A stretch of DNA of 64,000 nucleotides, from positions 19,437,001 to 19,501,000 of the forward strand of contig OX344763.1 in the NCBI GenBank assembly GCA_947034895.1, in the 5' to 3' direction. Every line of letters starts with the position of its first letter. Positions within the stretch are counted from its first letter, which is position 1. Below are positions 1 through 12,464 of the stretch, piece after piece. The stretch is from Rhytidiadelphus loreus (lineage: Eukaryota > Streptophyta > Bryopsida > Hypnales > Hylocomiaceae). The notes under the pieces are model-generated. The model was given only the letters and a program-made list of their open reading frames with translations, was not told the origin of the DNA and did not search any database. The position numbers were made by a program, and so were the translations under genes.

Positions 1-54
1 AGTATAAGCAATATTTATTTATTTAAATATAGCTACAATTTGATTGTTTCTTCG

Positions 55-1980
55 TGAAATGGTAAATTATACTTATTTGATGTTGTCAACAATGAGTTGA
101 AGGTTTTCATTCGGCATAAAGCAATTGTATGCCTATACTTGATTGTTGTTTTGGAAATAATCAAGAATATTGTTTCACTACTTTTCTTAACAAAGGTCTT
201 TACATGTACAATGATATATATATATATACTTTAAAAATTTTCATTATAGTTTTTTCAAAATATTAGCTTTAAAAACTAAATAAGTTTTTTTGTTTGGTTC
301 TAAATGTTTTTTTTGTAAGAATTGGTTTTAGTTAATAATTTTATTGAAGATATTATTTGCATTTATTATTATAGTTATGATTTGTATTTTGTTTAGGATT
401 ATATTTTGTAATTAATTAATTTTTTATATTTTTAACAATATTGCAAATTTTTTGTTTTTTAAGTGTGATGTTTTCACAGGATTTATAAGTTGTTTGAAAA
501 GTCATAATGTTGCTATAAGCTATGTGGAATATGTATCTGACTTAAATAAATCAAATTCATTGAGTTTTTTTGAAGATTATTAAAATATAATATTAAAATT
601 AAACTATAATATTAAAATTAAACTATAATATTAAGATAGTAAATTTTATAAGAAGTGTGTAATGTTTGTATTTTTGTAGATTTGATACTAACTGAAAGTT
701 GGGAAAAGATCATTCAACTTTGGGATATTAGAATGAGAGCTGTGCGAGTTGCTAAATCTAAACAACATCAACGGGTACAAAGCATGTCGGTCAACAACAA
801 TAAATTTGTTGTAATTCCTCTAAAAAGAAAAAATCTTATTTATGATTTGAGAAATCACCTACAATATGAAGAAATGCATCGATCACCTTTAAACAATGAA
901 ACACATCGTGTTTATTGTTATTCAGATAACACAAGTACACATATATATAATTTATTTTTTAAAATTTCATTGTAATTAATGATAATTTAATATGATATTT
1001 TGATATTACTATGACACTTAAGATTCATAAGCTAATTTTGAATGTTGTTTAAAAGTTTATTTTTTAATAGCACTTTGCTTAACATGTGTTTATGTCAAGA
1101 TATGTCGTTGGTTCTTCAAAAGGCTATATTGCTTTAAAATATTTTGATCATTTTTATGGAAGACAAATTTAAAAGTAAGATTTTCTATTTTTTTTCTAGA
1201 TGTAAAGGTCAAAATTTTTTTATTTAAAAAAAAATTTATATATAGGTATAAAATTGCATATATCATGAAAGCTAATATTATGTTGGTTTTATTATGTGTG
1301 ATTATAAATTCAAGATAAGACCTATAAATGAAGAAATTATTTCATATTCAATGAATTCTATTGCTTGACATTCAACAATGTAAGTTAATATGATTAATCA
1401 TTATATTATATTATTTATTATTTATTCATTATTATTATTATTATCATTTTAATGATTAAGATTTTTATAAAAATTGAGATTGTACTTTAATCTTAATATT
1501 ATTAAAAAAATTATCTCCAAAGGAAGATTTATGAAGTTGAAAAAGTTGTTTATTGGATGTTGTTGCAGAAGTGACTAATTTGCAATAGGTTGTTCCGGTG
1601 GCTATGTTAATGTTTTGAATGTTAACACTCAGACATCTATAAAAGAGGTATTTTTATTAATAATATTACAAAACATTTAGTATTTGCACTAAAAAATTGT
1701 GATTATTGAAAATATTAAAAGGAATAATTGAAATCATTAAACTTACATAGTTCTTCAATATTTGTTTTGATTAAAGATTTAAAATTGAGTAGACTTGATA
1801 TATCATTTTTTTGTTAATTCATACTTTATTTTTTGTTGAAATTAAAAATTTATAAGAATCAATATTTTTAAATTATTTTTTATTATTATGCAGTTCTCAC
1901 AATATTCAAATAGTATTACTTCACTCTCATACAACAAAAGATGGAGATTTTCTTGCTATAGCATCAATTTGCAATCATGA
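55..1980 (+). pseudogene. BUB3/RAE1-like WD40-repeat pseudogene, introns retained
   Basis: At least six exon-like blocks, in order, match the layout of the spindle-checkpoint/mRNA-export WD40 proteins BUB3/RAE1. Block 1 (58-150) reads GKLYLFDVVNNELKVF. Block 2 follows a TTTTCACAG acceptor at 479 and reads SHNVAISYVEYVSDLN. Block 3 (680-934) reads LTESWEKIIQLWDIR, then NLIYDLRN, then THRVYCYSDN, as in the BUB3 segment with DLRN and YQTRCVRCYP. Block 4 (about 1100-1164) reads VVGSSKGYIALKYFD. Block 5 (1589-1647) reads GCSGGYVNVLNVNTQT. Block 6 (from 1894) reads QYSNSITSLSYN. The join of blocks 5 and 6 keeps phase (GAG/TTC). It is broken: TGA at 55-57 sits where the family usually has W before the first blade strand, and a one-base slip in an A run near 1939 is needed to continue into DGDFLAIAS. 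Retained introns argue against a processed copy. The match is by motif from memory of the family; no alignment was run. Confidence 0.62.
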
Positions 1981-2016
1981 AAGGAATAATAATTTATAAG
2001 TCTTTTTTTTTCTCAT

Positions 2017-2257
2017 ATGCCATATTTAACTACTTTTGGACTTTTAAGGAAATTTTGGACTTTGTCCATCAGGGGATCTCCCAATGTCATAGATATCTAA
2101 AATCTAAACCTGTTGTACATTTTTCAAACCACCTAGTCCAAAATCTATATCATTTCTAGATTCATAAAATCTATAGAAGTCAAAGTCTACAATTGTCTTA
2201 GATGTCCCTTTACCAGTTTTGGACTTTGCAAAGTCCAAAAATAGTTAAATATGGCAT
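2017..2257. mobile_element. MITE-like element with ~25-bp terminal inverted repeats
   Basis: The segment starts ATGCCATATTTAACTA and continues CTTTTGGACTTT. It ends with the inverse, AAAGTCCAAAAATAGTTAAATATGGCAT split over 2229-2257. About 240 bp long with no coding capacity. I could not fix a target-site duplication, so the superfamily is unknown. It lies just after the last BUB3-like block. Confidence 0.6.
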
Positions 2258-2455
2258 TCATTATTATCAATTAATTTTGAAGCTTTCAATCCTTTTAGTT
2301 TCTTATTTGTTAAAAAAAATTTAACAAAAAGTGTATGAAATTGCATTGTAATTCTTTTTACCAATATATAAATTCATGGAATTTTAATTTTTGTAATGCT
2401 TTTGAATATAATCACTATACTTCTTTCTTTTATCAAATTAGTATAAATTCATAAC

Positions 2456-2646
2456 CATTAGTAGAAACGCAAGAATTTTAACAGAATTCTGTTGATTTGG
2501 TTGCGTTGTCTCGGTCACTGTTCTGTTGATTTCAACAGAATTCTGTAATTTTCAATAGATTTTTGTTGGAATCAACAAAACAATGACCGGGACAACGCGA
2601 CCAAATCAACAGAACTCTGTCAAAATTCCTGCGTTTTCTACTAGTG
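2456..2646. mobile_element. 191-bp palindromic CACTA-derived MITE
   Basis: The ends are CATTAGTAGAAACGC (left) and the inverse GCGTTTTCTACTAGTG (right), the CACTA-superfamily signature with one decayed base on the left. The 3-bp sequence AAC flanks both ends (2453-2455 and 2647-2649), the TSD length expected for CACTA. Nearly the whole element is one imperfect palindrome containing ACAGAATTCTGTTGATTT and its inverse. Confidence 0.82.
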
Positions 2647-2649
2647 AAC

Positions 2650-3614
2650 CTAAATATATATTTGGATATGCCTTTTATCAAGTTTTTTTTTTTTAGATTT
2701 TGATGTAATTGATACATATAATTTATTTTTATAATTGTTGGATATTTGTTGCTTTCATATGTTTCAAGTTTAATATTTCTGAAAGTTTTTATTGAATATG
2801 CAGATATTCATCAAATGATATTTTTGTGGTTAAACTTGATTAAGAGATTTGTATTTGCATCCTTGTTAGAATAAGGTTATTAAATATCTTTAATTCTAAT
2901 AAGAATAAGAATAATAGGGTTGCAATGTTATTTATTTTATTTATTTTATATTTTTAATAAATAAAATATTTGCAAACTTCCAAAACAAGACTTTGCTATA
3001 TACCAAATTTGATTGTTATACCACTAGATATTTCAAGAAATTTACAACAACTAATACAGAAGTGTAAATGTATTTGAAACTTGTTTTATAAAGAGAGTTC
3101 TTTGATCTTTTTAAACGATAGGGATATTTTTATTCATTCTATATTATTTAAATATGAGCTATTAAAGGATATAATAATATAAGAATCATGTTTGTCAAAT
3201 AGGTTGGTACACTTGTTTATGACTTTATGACTGAGTTTAAAAGGTTGCATGCACCTCCGTGTGAACAAGGAATGAATTGTTAAGCAACATTCTAACAAGA
3301 CAATCTAATTTTACTATTTAATGTAAATTTTTTTTTATCTTCAACATACATGTGTAACACTTTACTTTTATAGACACCAAAAGTCATGAACTCATGATCT
3401 CTTAATACTATACATCTTACAAATTTGCAATGTTAAATTTCAGCATTAATTATGGGTTTCTCATTTTCTCATAATTTATATCATTTAACTCTACTACTAC
3501 AAATGTTGTTTATTATAATATTTTTGATGACTAAATGTTTTAACGAGATGTCTTTTGTAATTAAAAATCAAATTTAAATTATAAAAGACATGTTTTAGTC
3601 ATTAAGAATATATC
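2650..3614. other. AT-rich non-coding stretch
   Basis: No coding region supported. The minus strand near 3370-3410 has a weak B-box-like GAGTTCATGAC, which might be a decayed tRNA-derived SINE, but there is no matching A box or poly(A) tail. ATATC at 3610-3614 is the left TSD of the next element. Confidence 0.4.
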
Positions 3615-3709
3615 TGTGAGTGATTATTTACCCACCCGTAGTAAACAACTTGACAAACAAGTTTTTGGTAATCCCTAAGTTTTTCTGCTATTGGGTGCTT
3701 AGGCGTTGG

Positions 3710-3734
3710 TCCATTGTGCCTTCCAAGCAATGGA
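3710..3734 (+). other. Conserved small hairpin near the LTR 5' end
   Basis: TCCATTG, then an 11-nt loop, then CAATGGA. The same hairpin with loop text TGCCTTCCAAG recurs at equivalent places in element B (6134-6157, one arm decayed) and C (54218-54242). Its survival in copies that have otherwise diverged suggests it matters to the element. Confidence 0.6.
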
Positions 3735-5509
3735 TCTTTTTTAACATACCTACGTATATTCAAACATACAAAAACAACAACTAAGAAATGCTAATTTATT
3801 TGTAACTAAACTAGAATGAAGCTAAATGCCTAGGCTATTGTGATCTTATGTGAAAGATGGTTCAGGCTTGATATTATTACACCAACTGATAGATCATTCT
3901 TTTCCTTTTCAAAAAACATAAAACTCGGCCTATTCTAACCTTTCTACTATAAGTTATAGCCGGATGAAGTTTGAACCTCGGAAAGGTAGTTGAAACTTCA
4001 TTCACTAATTTTTACTAGTTCCTCAATCCAATTTGACTTGAAATTTTAGGAACACTCTACAGATGTTAAACTCTCCTAATTCTATAAATTTAGTCTTGTA
4101 CGAAAGACTTTTTCTAACTTTTCATCCAATCTTGGCTCCAAACTTCATCCGTCCAGAACTCCTAGTTTTCTAGTCTTTTATCAATTGTAAATTGGTTTGG
4201 AATACTTCTTGAGGTGTATTTTCAATCTATTATCTTAACTTTCTCTTTCTTATCTATTTCTAAAGTTCTTGGGTGGAATTTCTTGATGCTAAGGTCTCGG
4301 TGCAAATTTTGTCAGTTTACTATTTTTAACAGTTTTATATTTTCTTCTTGTAGGTCTTAATTCTAGCTTTCTAGATTGGTAAAACACTTCCTTATCAATG
4401 GATGAAGTTTGACCACTAGTTGGTCTTACAAACTTCATCCACCTTTATCTTTTAATCTATAAGTTGAAATTGGACTTTTCTTTCACGTAAAAACTCTAAA
4501 TTTTTATCTCTTCCTACTTTTCTCAAGTTATTTTAAAGTTTTACTTTCTAACTATTTTTCATCCATCTTGTTTTCTAACTCCCTCCGCTTCTATCTTGCT
4601 TAATTTAACTCCAAATTCTAAGTGTAATATGTTTTTGGAAACCTCTAAGCAAGATCTATAAGGTTTTTAATCTGTATCTTGAAAAAAATCTGATCTTGAG
4701 GCTCTGAATGGTACTTGCAATTCGGCTAAGTGTAAAAGTGACTAAGGAAAGAAATGGAATGAAAATTAAACTAATTAGTAACTTACCTCATGGTTTGCTT
4801 CATCCAAGAGATGGTTGAAGATTCCCTCAAACTCTTCATTGTTGGCCATCTTTGAAACTATCTTAGATTTTTGCTCACAGCTTGAAAAGTTGATTTTAAT
4901 ACAAGTTACAAGTTGTTTTTAGCCCTCCTTTCTTTCCTTCTTCCTTCTACTTTAAGACTATTCTACTTCAATTATTATATCCTAAGGTTGACTTTTGAAC
5001 TACTAAATAATTGCACCAACTTCTAAACAATAATTGACTTTTGATATCCTACAAGTCAATTATTATTCTATCTAAGTATTAATGGTTCTAAATGGATTTC
5101 AAGGATTTTTTCATAATCCTATCAACTTCTAATCTTCTCCCATCTTTTGCATATCTACCTCCAAACCCCTTTACATCCCTCACATTTGACAGCTTAAGTT
5201 TGAAAATGCTACTATCTAGATAGAAGTTAGGAGAGAAAGAGTGATGAGATAGTTGCGAACAATTTCTTTCCTATTTTTGTATTTCAATTTTTCTACTCCC
5301 TTGCTTCCTTTCACCTCTATTTCCCTCCCTCCCTCCTTTCTTATTTCTATTTTCTTCCTTCCTCCTATTTTTTTTTCCTTTCCTAATTCCTATACACTAT
5401 GGCAAAACTTTGAAAAGACAACAAAAAAAACAAATTGTGGGTTTTTTTGTAAAGAAGGGAGGTCAATTCCCCTCCCTGGCCTTTGGCCGGAGGCGCTCGG
5501 GTGCTTGGG

Positions 5510-5795
5510 GAAAATCTGATTTTTTTTATATAAGACCCTCACTTCCCCTTTGGCTTTACTAAAAGTTCTCTGGCCTTGAAAAAAATCTGATTTTTTTTAT
5601 ATAAGACTCTCACTTCCTCTCTGACTTTATTGAAAGCTCTCTAGCCTTAGGAAAAATCTGTTTTTTTTAAATAAGACCCTCACTTCTTCTTTGGCTTTAC
5701 TGAAAGCTTTTGGGTGCTTGGAAAAATCTGAATTTTGGTAATATAAGATCCTCATTTCTCCTCTGGCTTTACTGAAAGCTATTTGGTACTTGTTG
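5510..5795 (+). repeat. ~68-bp tandem repeat with TATATAAG, about 4 copies, in LTR A
   Basis: The unit begins GAAAAATCTGATTTTTTT, continues TATATAAGACCCTCACTTC, and ends in a CTGAAAGCT-type segment. Copies start near 5511, 5580, 5651 and 5719; the last is the most diverged. It lies where element B has a GC-rich block and element C has a 16-bp repeat. Confidence 0.72.
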
Positions 5796-6996
5796 GTCAT
5801 TGACTACTGATTGGTGGCTCCGACTTCTGGCTGCTGCTAGCTGGTTAGTAACACATAATTTTAATCACGGCCATTGCTTAGCCACAATTTGGGGTCCTTT
5901 AGGACCCTTTGCAAACAAAATAAAATAAGAAATAAATAGTTAGTAAGGCAAAGCTTCGCCGTCCATTGGATGATATTTTAATTTTTAAGACAATTTCTAA
6001 TACACAAGTTCAAAGCTCCGCCGTCCCGAATAGGACTGTGAGTGTTTTTTACCCCCCCCCCCTCCATGGTAAATAAATTCACAACAGGTTCTTGTTTATT
6101 TTCACTTGTTTTGCTAGGGGTGTCTAAGCGTTGTCCATTGTGCCTTCCAAGCAATGAACTCTTTCTTTAATTCCTATATGTTCCTATTTGTGTCAAAAGA
6201 AGTTTAGTCTTTACTTAACTAAGGTTATTCCTTTAATTGGTTCAAAGCTAAGGTCACGGTGGTTTCTAAGTATAAGTAATTAAAGTCTAAATTTAACTAC
6301 TTAAGTTTGTAGGAAATCTCATGCCATTTCTAAAAACATAAAATTCATCGAAATCCAACCTTCCTAGCCAAGGTTATGAGCGGATGAAGTTTTGTCCTAA
6401 AAGGACCCTGAAAACTTCATCCAGTGTTTTAAAATACTTCCCTAATTCAATTAATTCTGAAATTTTACCTAATGTCTTAAGTTAATATTTAATATTTATG
6501 GTTTTAATTTCAAGTCATTTGAATGATTTCTACTCTGTGTCACCCAAATTCTTACCTATTTTTCATCCATTCATAACTTCTTCAATTTTGATCCAAATTA
6601 GTCGTATGATACCTTCTTAGAAAGATATGGACCTAAGCTTTAAAATCATACTCTATAACTTTGGAATTGAAATAGTCTAGTCTAACTGACTTGATCCTCT
6701 AATTCGGTTCCTATGTCTAAATTCCACTCATCAATGGTATAATTATGCCATTTTTCTTGTTCTCCACTTCATTCTATGCTTCCATTTTTGAATTTTTGAA
6801 CTCTAAGTTTCTATGATAGTGATAGTTGGTAGTTGAGAGAAAGAGTGGTGAGTTTAGAGTTGCTAATTTCTACTCCTTTCTTGCTAATTTCTACTATTTT
6901 TAAGTGCTAATTGCTACTTCTATGAAAGGTTTCTAAGTTTGCTCCTCCCGCTTTTCTTCAACCGTTATGCTTCTTTACCTACTTCTCCTCCCTATA

Positions 6997-6999
<3 letters not shown>

Positions 7000-7035
<36 letters not shown>

Positions 7036-7053
7036 TTTTTTTTTTTTTTTTTT
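7000..7053 (+). repeat. (TA)n microsatellite followed by poly-T in LTR B
   Basis: An alternating TA run with one ATGTA break, then about 20 T. It directly precedes the GC-rich block of element B. Confidence 0.85.
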
Positions 7054-7144
7054 CCTAATTTCTATACTTTATGACAAAACTTTGAAAAGACAAATAAAGA
7101 CAAACAAATTTTTGGTTTTGGTTTTGGGGAAGGGGAGATCAATT

Positions 7145-7410
7145 CTCCTCCCTCGGCCTAGAGGCGAAGCGTTTGGCACAGGCGCGGCCTGGCCACCTCG
7201 CCTGTCGGGAGACCTGCCTGCTTGCTGGCTCGGGTCGGGTCGGGGGCTGAGAGCCCGGTCCCGGCCTTTGCTGGCGGCAGGTTGAGTCAGGTCGGGGGTT
7301 GATAGCCCGATCCCAGTCCCTAGCCAGTCCCTGCTGGGGCTTGGCCACCCTGTTGGGGATTTGGCAGCCCTGGCGGGTTTTCTTTCCGGGGCTGGCTCTA
7401 GAAGCTGACC
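7145..7410. other. GC-rich island inside LTR B
   Basis: About 270 bp of C/G-rich sequence (runs such as CGGGTCGGGTCGGGGGCTG) in an otherwise strongly AT-rich window. Both strands give open frames of 67 and 95 codons, with R/P/G-rich composition and no domain, so coding is unlikely. The matching positions in elements A and C have unrelated sequence, so this is the hypervariable block of the family. Confidence 0.6.
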
Positions 7411-8094
7411 CCAAAAATGAACACAAATTTGAATTTTTTGTGGATTTTCTTACGACAAATATTTTATTCTAGGCGGTAAACTTGGAGGCTAACTTGGGAA
7501 TTCAAAGCTCCGTTGTCTATTGGATAATATTCTAAATTTAAGATAGTTTCTAACACCTAGGTTCAAAGCTCCGCCGTCCCAATGGGTTAAGGGAAATTGA
7601 GACACAACAATGTTTAGTTAATACATCCACAACTAAACACAAGTTAGTAAAACAATAAAACTAAACACAAGTTAGTACAATTTGGGTTAGCACTCAAAGT
7701 CCTCACTCCACAACTAAAGAATTTCCCTAAGCGGCATCGCCAATCACAAGGGAAAATTCTCTAAGATTAGTACAAGGGTTAGCTTGGACAAAAAGAAACT
7801 TGTCTAAAAGAAACTTGTCTAAAACCAACTTCACAAGGTTGAAGCAACAAAAAAAAAATACCACTACAACTTGGCAAAACACCTCCAAACAAGTGCTTAA
7901 CAACAACAAGACATGAAGGGACCCCAAAGTCCTTCAAAGCTTGACAAAGAGCAACAAAATTGAGCTTGGAATGCTCGAAAAACACCACGTTTGCAACTTT
8001 GGCTCAAAAATGGCCAATAATCCAATTTAATAGACAACATGTATAAACTTACCAAAATATGGCAAGAAGGGGTGAGAAGAGAGGAGAATGAGTG

Positions 8095-8118
8095 CCCTTT
8101 TATACTCTCCCAAGGGCA
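8095..8118 (+). promoter_or_regulatory. Putative TATA core promoter of LTR B
   Basis: The segment around CCCTTTTATACTCTCCC is the local version of a block conserved in A (CTTATATACTCTTCC near 9850), C (TTTTATAGG near 56727) and D (minus strand, near 52190). In all four it lies about 1.26-1.30 kb from the LTR 3' end, so it is a good candidate for the U3/R boundary. Confidence 0.55.
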
Positions 8119-9846
8119 CTCACCTCCTCTAATTTTCTCATGGTAATCTTATCATTTAGGATTTTCATCCTAATTTATCAATTTTGACTTTCTACGCTGG
8201 TCCTACACTTTAACTTTTGGAGATTAACTCCAAATCACAAACGGATTGCACCATTGGCTTCAGAAGGCCATTTTTAGTTTAAAAGACCCCTACCCCCTCT
8301 TCCTACCTCAAAAACTCAAAGAATCCTAGCGGCGACTAGAAACTCAAAATGGGGTAAAAACTCAAGTTTTGGAGTTTACTTTTTTTGCCAAGAGTAACTA
8401 GCCTAAGCTCTTAAGTAGGTCCAAGGGAGTAAGAAAAGTCCCTAAGTTTGTCTTATTCCGAGGTCGTGTATTCTCAATACGCCAGTCAACTTGACAATTG
8501 ATCTTTTAATTTGCTGGTTTTGGAGGATGTTGCTAATTTTGGCATCTTCTGCTATCGAAAAGTCACCAAACTTGTTGAGGCGCTTTATGAATATAAAAGA
8601 AGATATACTAATTTTTTGTGAGATTTTTACCACATCCAAGGTAATTTTCATGAATTTACCATATTGGATTTTTGCAGTTGACTGCTTGGAAAAAGATCTT
8701 TAGGTGATAAAAAAAAACCGAGACTTTTTGGGGAACCTCTCATGGAATTTCTCAAGGGATGTGCAAGTTTATTTTCTTACCTTGCACATGTGGAAAAAGA
8801 GTACAAATTCCGCTATCTCTTTTAACTTCCGGTGAACGGGGAATCTTCTACAAAAAGGGGAATTTTGGCGAAGCGATTGCGTCGTTGAACTCTTGGCATG
8901 ATTCCTACTCCAAATCACCGTACTTAGGTTGTAGATGCCTCTCAATGCTCCAATTGAATTTTCTTCACCCGTAGACTAACATTTGGAGTTTCTACTATTT
9001 CATCGATGGGATGGGAAAACTGAAATCTATCTTCGGAAATCTATCTTAGAGTTCTCACATGATTCCCTCGGACCAAATTAGCCTTCTTGCGTCTCATTGC
9101 ACAATAGGTGTAGATAATTGGGCAATTCTACTAACACTCTTATTATTTATAATAGGTGAATTTCTACCCTATTTACATGCGAAATTTGGTGTTTTTAGTA
9201 AAACTAGGCTTAATATGTACAAAGGCTATATTGGAATGTACAACACTTGTTTTAGTATAATACACTATCCAGATCGTTTTGTATCTAAAACTATACTCAA
9301 AATAATTAAAAAAAAAGAAAAAGAAACAGTGAGTTCCAAGTGACGAAATGGGGGCTCACAAGGACCTAAATAAAACCAAGTGTATCAAAAGGATATCAAG
9401 AAGCTACATACGAATTGGACAATACAATAAGTGTTAGTACAACCACCAAACTATAAGTTAATACTCGTGTGTTAATCGTAGAAATTATTCAAATAGACAC
9501 TAGAGGTCTCCCCTAAGTGGCATCGCCAGTCATAAGGGAAGAAAACTCTTTAGGATTAGTACAAAGTTAATACAAAACACAAGGAAACTTCAACAAAATA
9601 CAATCTTGAACAACAACAACCAAATTTTAAATACTTCAACAAAACTCAAGAAGAAGATAGCTAAGCTTGAAGGGACCCCAAGTCCTTCAAGAGAGCTCCA
9701 AAAACAACAACTAAGGAGCTTCAAATGCTCCCAAAACACGAGAATTTGACAATGTGTCCTAAATGGACAAAATCCAACTAAATGAATCCAAATGATAATA
9801 AGGTGGTTCAAAAATGAACCTAAGGGGTGTTGTGAGAGAACAATGA

Positions 9847-9868
9847 CCCCCTTATATACTCTTCCAAA
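9847..9868 (+). promoter_or_regulatory. Putative TATA core promoter of LTR A
   Basis: CCCCTTATATACTCTTCC: same block and same net distance from the LTR 3' end as in elements B, C and D. Confidence 0.55.
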
Positions 9869-11441
9869 GTGGCTCATCCCCTCTCAATTTCTATGCCATA
9901 ATCTTATCAACTAAGATTTTCATCCTAATTTTTAATTTTTGACTTTCTACACTAGTTCGAAACTCTAACTTTTAGAGAAATGCTTCAAATTACAAATGGA
10001 TTGTGCCATTGGCTTCAAAAGGCCATTTTTCATGTATAAAGACCCCACAACCCTTTTACTTACGCAAAAAACTCAATGAATCTTAGCGCCAACTTAACGA
10101 CCCAAAAAGGTAAAAATTCAACTTTGGGAGGTTGAGTTTTCTATGAAAAGTAACTAGCCTAGGCTCTTAAGTAGGTATTAGGGAGTAAGGAAAGACCCCA
10201 CTTCGACCTCATTTTGAATTTGTATGCCGCTATAACGCCAGTCAACTCCCTGAATTTATTTAAATTTCACCAGTTCCCGCACCGATTTCAAGGAATCTTG
10301 TTAGTTTACTGTCTTCTGATTATCAAAATGTCTTGAAACTTGTTGGAGCATCTTATTATCATAAAACAACCTATACTAATTTTTAGTGAAATTTTATTGC
10401 CACTTGGGTAATTACTAAGAATTTCCCATCATAGGTTTAGGTGGTTGACCGCTCGGAAAAAGATCCTTCAATAATAATAAAAACTGAGACTTTTCATGGA
10501 GTCTCTCATGGAATTCCATGACTCAAGTACAAGCATATATTCTTACTCTACACTTCTAAATCGTAGCAATTAAATCCCCACTCATTTTGAATTACCGGTA
10601 GTCAGGAAATCTTCAACATACAAAGGAATCTTGACGAATCAATTTCGCTTTTGATTTCCTAGAATGCTTCTATTCCTAGATTGCTTTTAATCCAAGAACA
10701 CAATCCGGTAGCCCCAGATTCCTCCGTGGGCTCATCTTAAGAATATAACTCCTGCAGGCTAACCATTGGAGTTTCTACTATTTCGTTTATGAAGTGGGGA
10801 AACTGAAACCTCTCTCTGGGAATGAACTTTAAAACCTTTTTGAACTTTCTTTGGACCAATTTAGCCTTGATGAGTCACAGGTTTAGTAAGTTTTAAGCTA
10901 TTTTGATAATATTCACTCAAATCCCACTATTTACATCATATTTGGGTTTTTTTCCTATTTACATGTGGTTTTTGGTTGAACTAAAAGGAAAATACTGTAA
11001 TTATGACCAAATACTATAATGGCATGACACATACCTATTTTGGTTTTACACTCTTTTCGAAGCTTTTTGTACCTAAAACCTAACTTAATTTTGCAGAAAT
11101 TGAAAAAAAAAAAATCATGAGTTTCAAATGACGAATTGCACTACTAGAAAAACAGTGCCCAAATTAACAAAACATTAATAATTTTTTGTTAATTTGGGTA
11201 CTACAACGTCCACTTTCACAAATTTTTGTTAACTGTGCCCTAATTAACAAATTTTTTTGTTGATTTGGATAGTGCAATTACCACATCAACAAAATTTTGT
11301 TAATTTTTTGGGAATCTTTTGGAATCTTTTAGAATCTTTAGAATTTTTTCAGAAATCTTAGAAATCTTCAAAAATCTTTAAGAATCTTCAATATACAATG
11401 TAGATTTAAGAACAAAATAAGTACACAATTCGGTGTTTATT

Positions 11442-11801
11442 AAAGTCAGCAGGCTTTAGGGGCAATTTTCACCTTGAAAAATTATTTTTTTCAAGAAACT
11501 TTGGACTAATGAAAGTTGTAAAATTGATATATCTTTCACCTCAAATTTTTTTTTTGAAATTTAGATCTTCTAATCAAAAGTTATGAACAAAAATCAGAGA
11601 GGGGTAAAAATGGACATTCTTTTTTATATTTTGAAACACCTTCTCTGATTTTTGTCCATAACTTTTAATTTAAAGATTTAAATCTTAAACGGATTGTTGG
11701 AGGTGAAAGATGTTTTCATCTTAAAACTTTCATTAGTTCAAAGGATGTTTTGAAAAGTTTATCTTCTAGGACAAAATTGCCACCAAAGTCTACTGACTTT
11801 T
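11442..11801. repeat. ~360-bp palindrome, copy 1
   Basis: Begins AAAGTCAGCAGGCTTTAGG and ends with the imperfect inverse CCAAAGTCTACTGACTTT. The arms converge near 11610-11640, where AACAAAAATCAGAGAGGG faces TCTCTGATTTTTGTCC. If transcribed it would form a long hairpin. Confidence 0.8.
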
Positions 11802-11964
11802 AATGGAAAAAACATTAAAGAATAAAGTAAATAAAATTATATACCTCAACTCCAAATTCAAATATAAGTATATTTTAAATCTTTTTTTTCTTTAGAAGCC
11901 TTTGGAGTCTTAATTTTACAATGTAGATTTTAAAAAAATTAAGTCATCACTAATCGATTTTCTA

Positions 11965-12326
11965 AAAAGTCAGCAGACTTAAAAGGCGATTCAGACCCAG
12001 TAAAAGAACTTTTTTGGAAAAACTTTGAACTTAAAAAAGTTGAAAAATTAAGTTATCTTTTGCCTCCAACAATTTTTTTGAGATTCGGACCTACCAATAA
12101 AAAGTTATGGACGAAAATCAGAGAGGGAGTTTAAAAATTTTAAAAATAAATATTCATTTTCATCCCTCTCTGATTTTTGTTCATTACTTTTGATTGGTAG
12201 GTCCAAATCTCAAAAAAATTGTTGGAGGTGAAAGATAACTGGATTTGTTAACGTTTTTTAGTCTGAAGTTTTTCCAAAAAATGTCTTTTACTGGGTCTGA
12301 ATTGCTCCTAAAGTTTGCTGACTTTA
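11965..12326. repeat. ~360-bp palindrome, copy 2
   Basis: Begins AAAAGTCAGCAGACTT and ends AAAGTTTGCTGACTTT. Its centre near 12110-12175 again has ATCAGAGAGGG facing CCCTCTCTGATTTTTG. It is a second, diverged copy of the preceding palindrome, 362 bp versus 360 bp. Confidence 0.8.
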
Positions 12327-12399
12327 AAATAGAATGAATAAAATCCGAAAAAACTATGTAAATGGATTTCTATGCCCTAAGTAATCAAACAACTTGAAA

Positions 12400-12464
12400 G
12401 GTTGGTGCCTTGGCAAGAGCCTTGGCCTCTAACCATAAGGTCCTGGGTTCAAACCCCGGTGGCT
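12400..12464 (+). other. tRNA-like (SINE-head-like) segment in the CACTA element
   Basis: Contains GGTTGGTGCCTTGGCAAGAG, an anticodon-arm-like CCTCTAACCATAAGG and the B-box-like GGGTTCAAACCCC. No acceptor stem closes it and the A box is poor, so I do not call a functional tRNA. It is likely tRNA-derived and may still carry an internal pol III B box. Confidence 0.6.

Larger units (their letters stand above)
6037..9360 (+). mobile_element. LTR-like element B (3324 bp) nested in element A
   Basis: Starts TGTGAGTGTTTTTTACC and ends ATGGGGGCTCACA. Flanked by the perfect 5-bp duplication AGGAC (6032-6036 and 9361-9365), which proves insertion into element A. Internally it follows the order seen in A and C: 5' hairpin, variable block, CAAAGCTCCGCCGTCC motifs, the GGCATCGCCA block, TATA block, a TTGGCTTCAGAAGGCC hairpin, and the terminal GTGACGAA segment. 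The short ORFs here are antisense or frame shadows with no recognisable domain. Confidence 0.9.

Noticed and set aside
5253..5519. 88-residue plus-strand frame with a hydrophobic, signal-like start
   Set aside because: Pyrimidine-rich U3 sequence of LTR A; no homologous frame in B or C.
7082..7426. GC-rich open frames on both strands in LTR B
   Set aside because: Composition artefacts (R/P/G-rich) of the GC island; not conserved in A, C or D.
12400..12464. Functional tRNA gene
   Set aside because: No closing acceptor stem and a poor A box; it lies inside a transposon, so a tRNA-derived remnant is the safer call.
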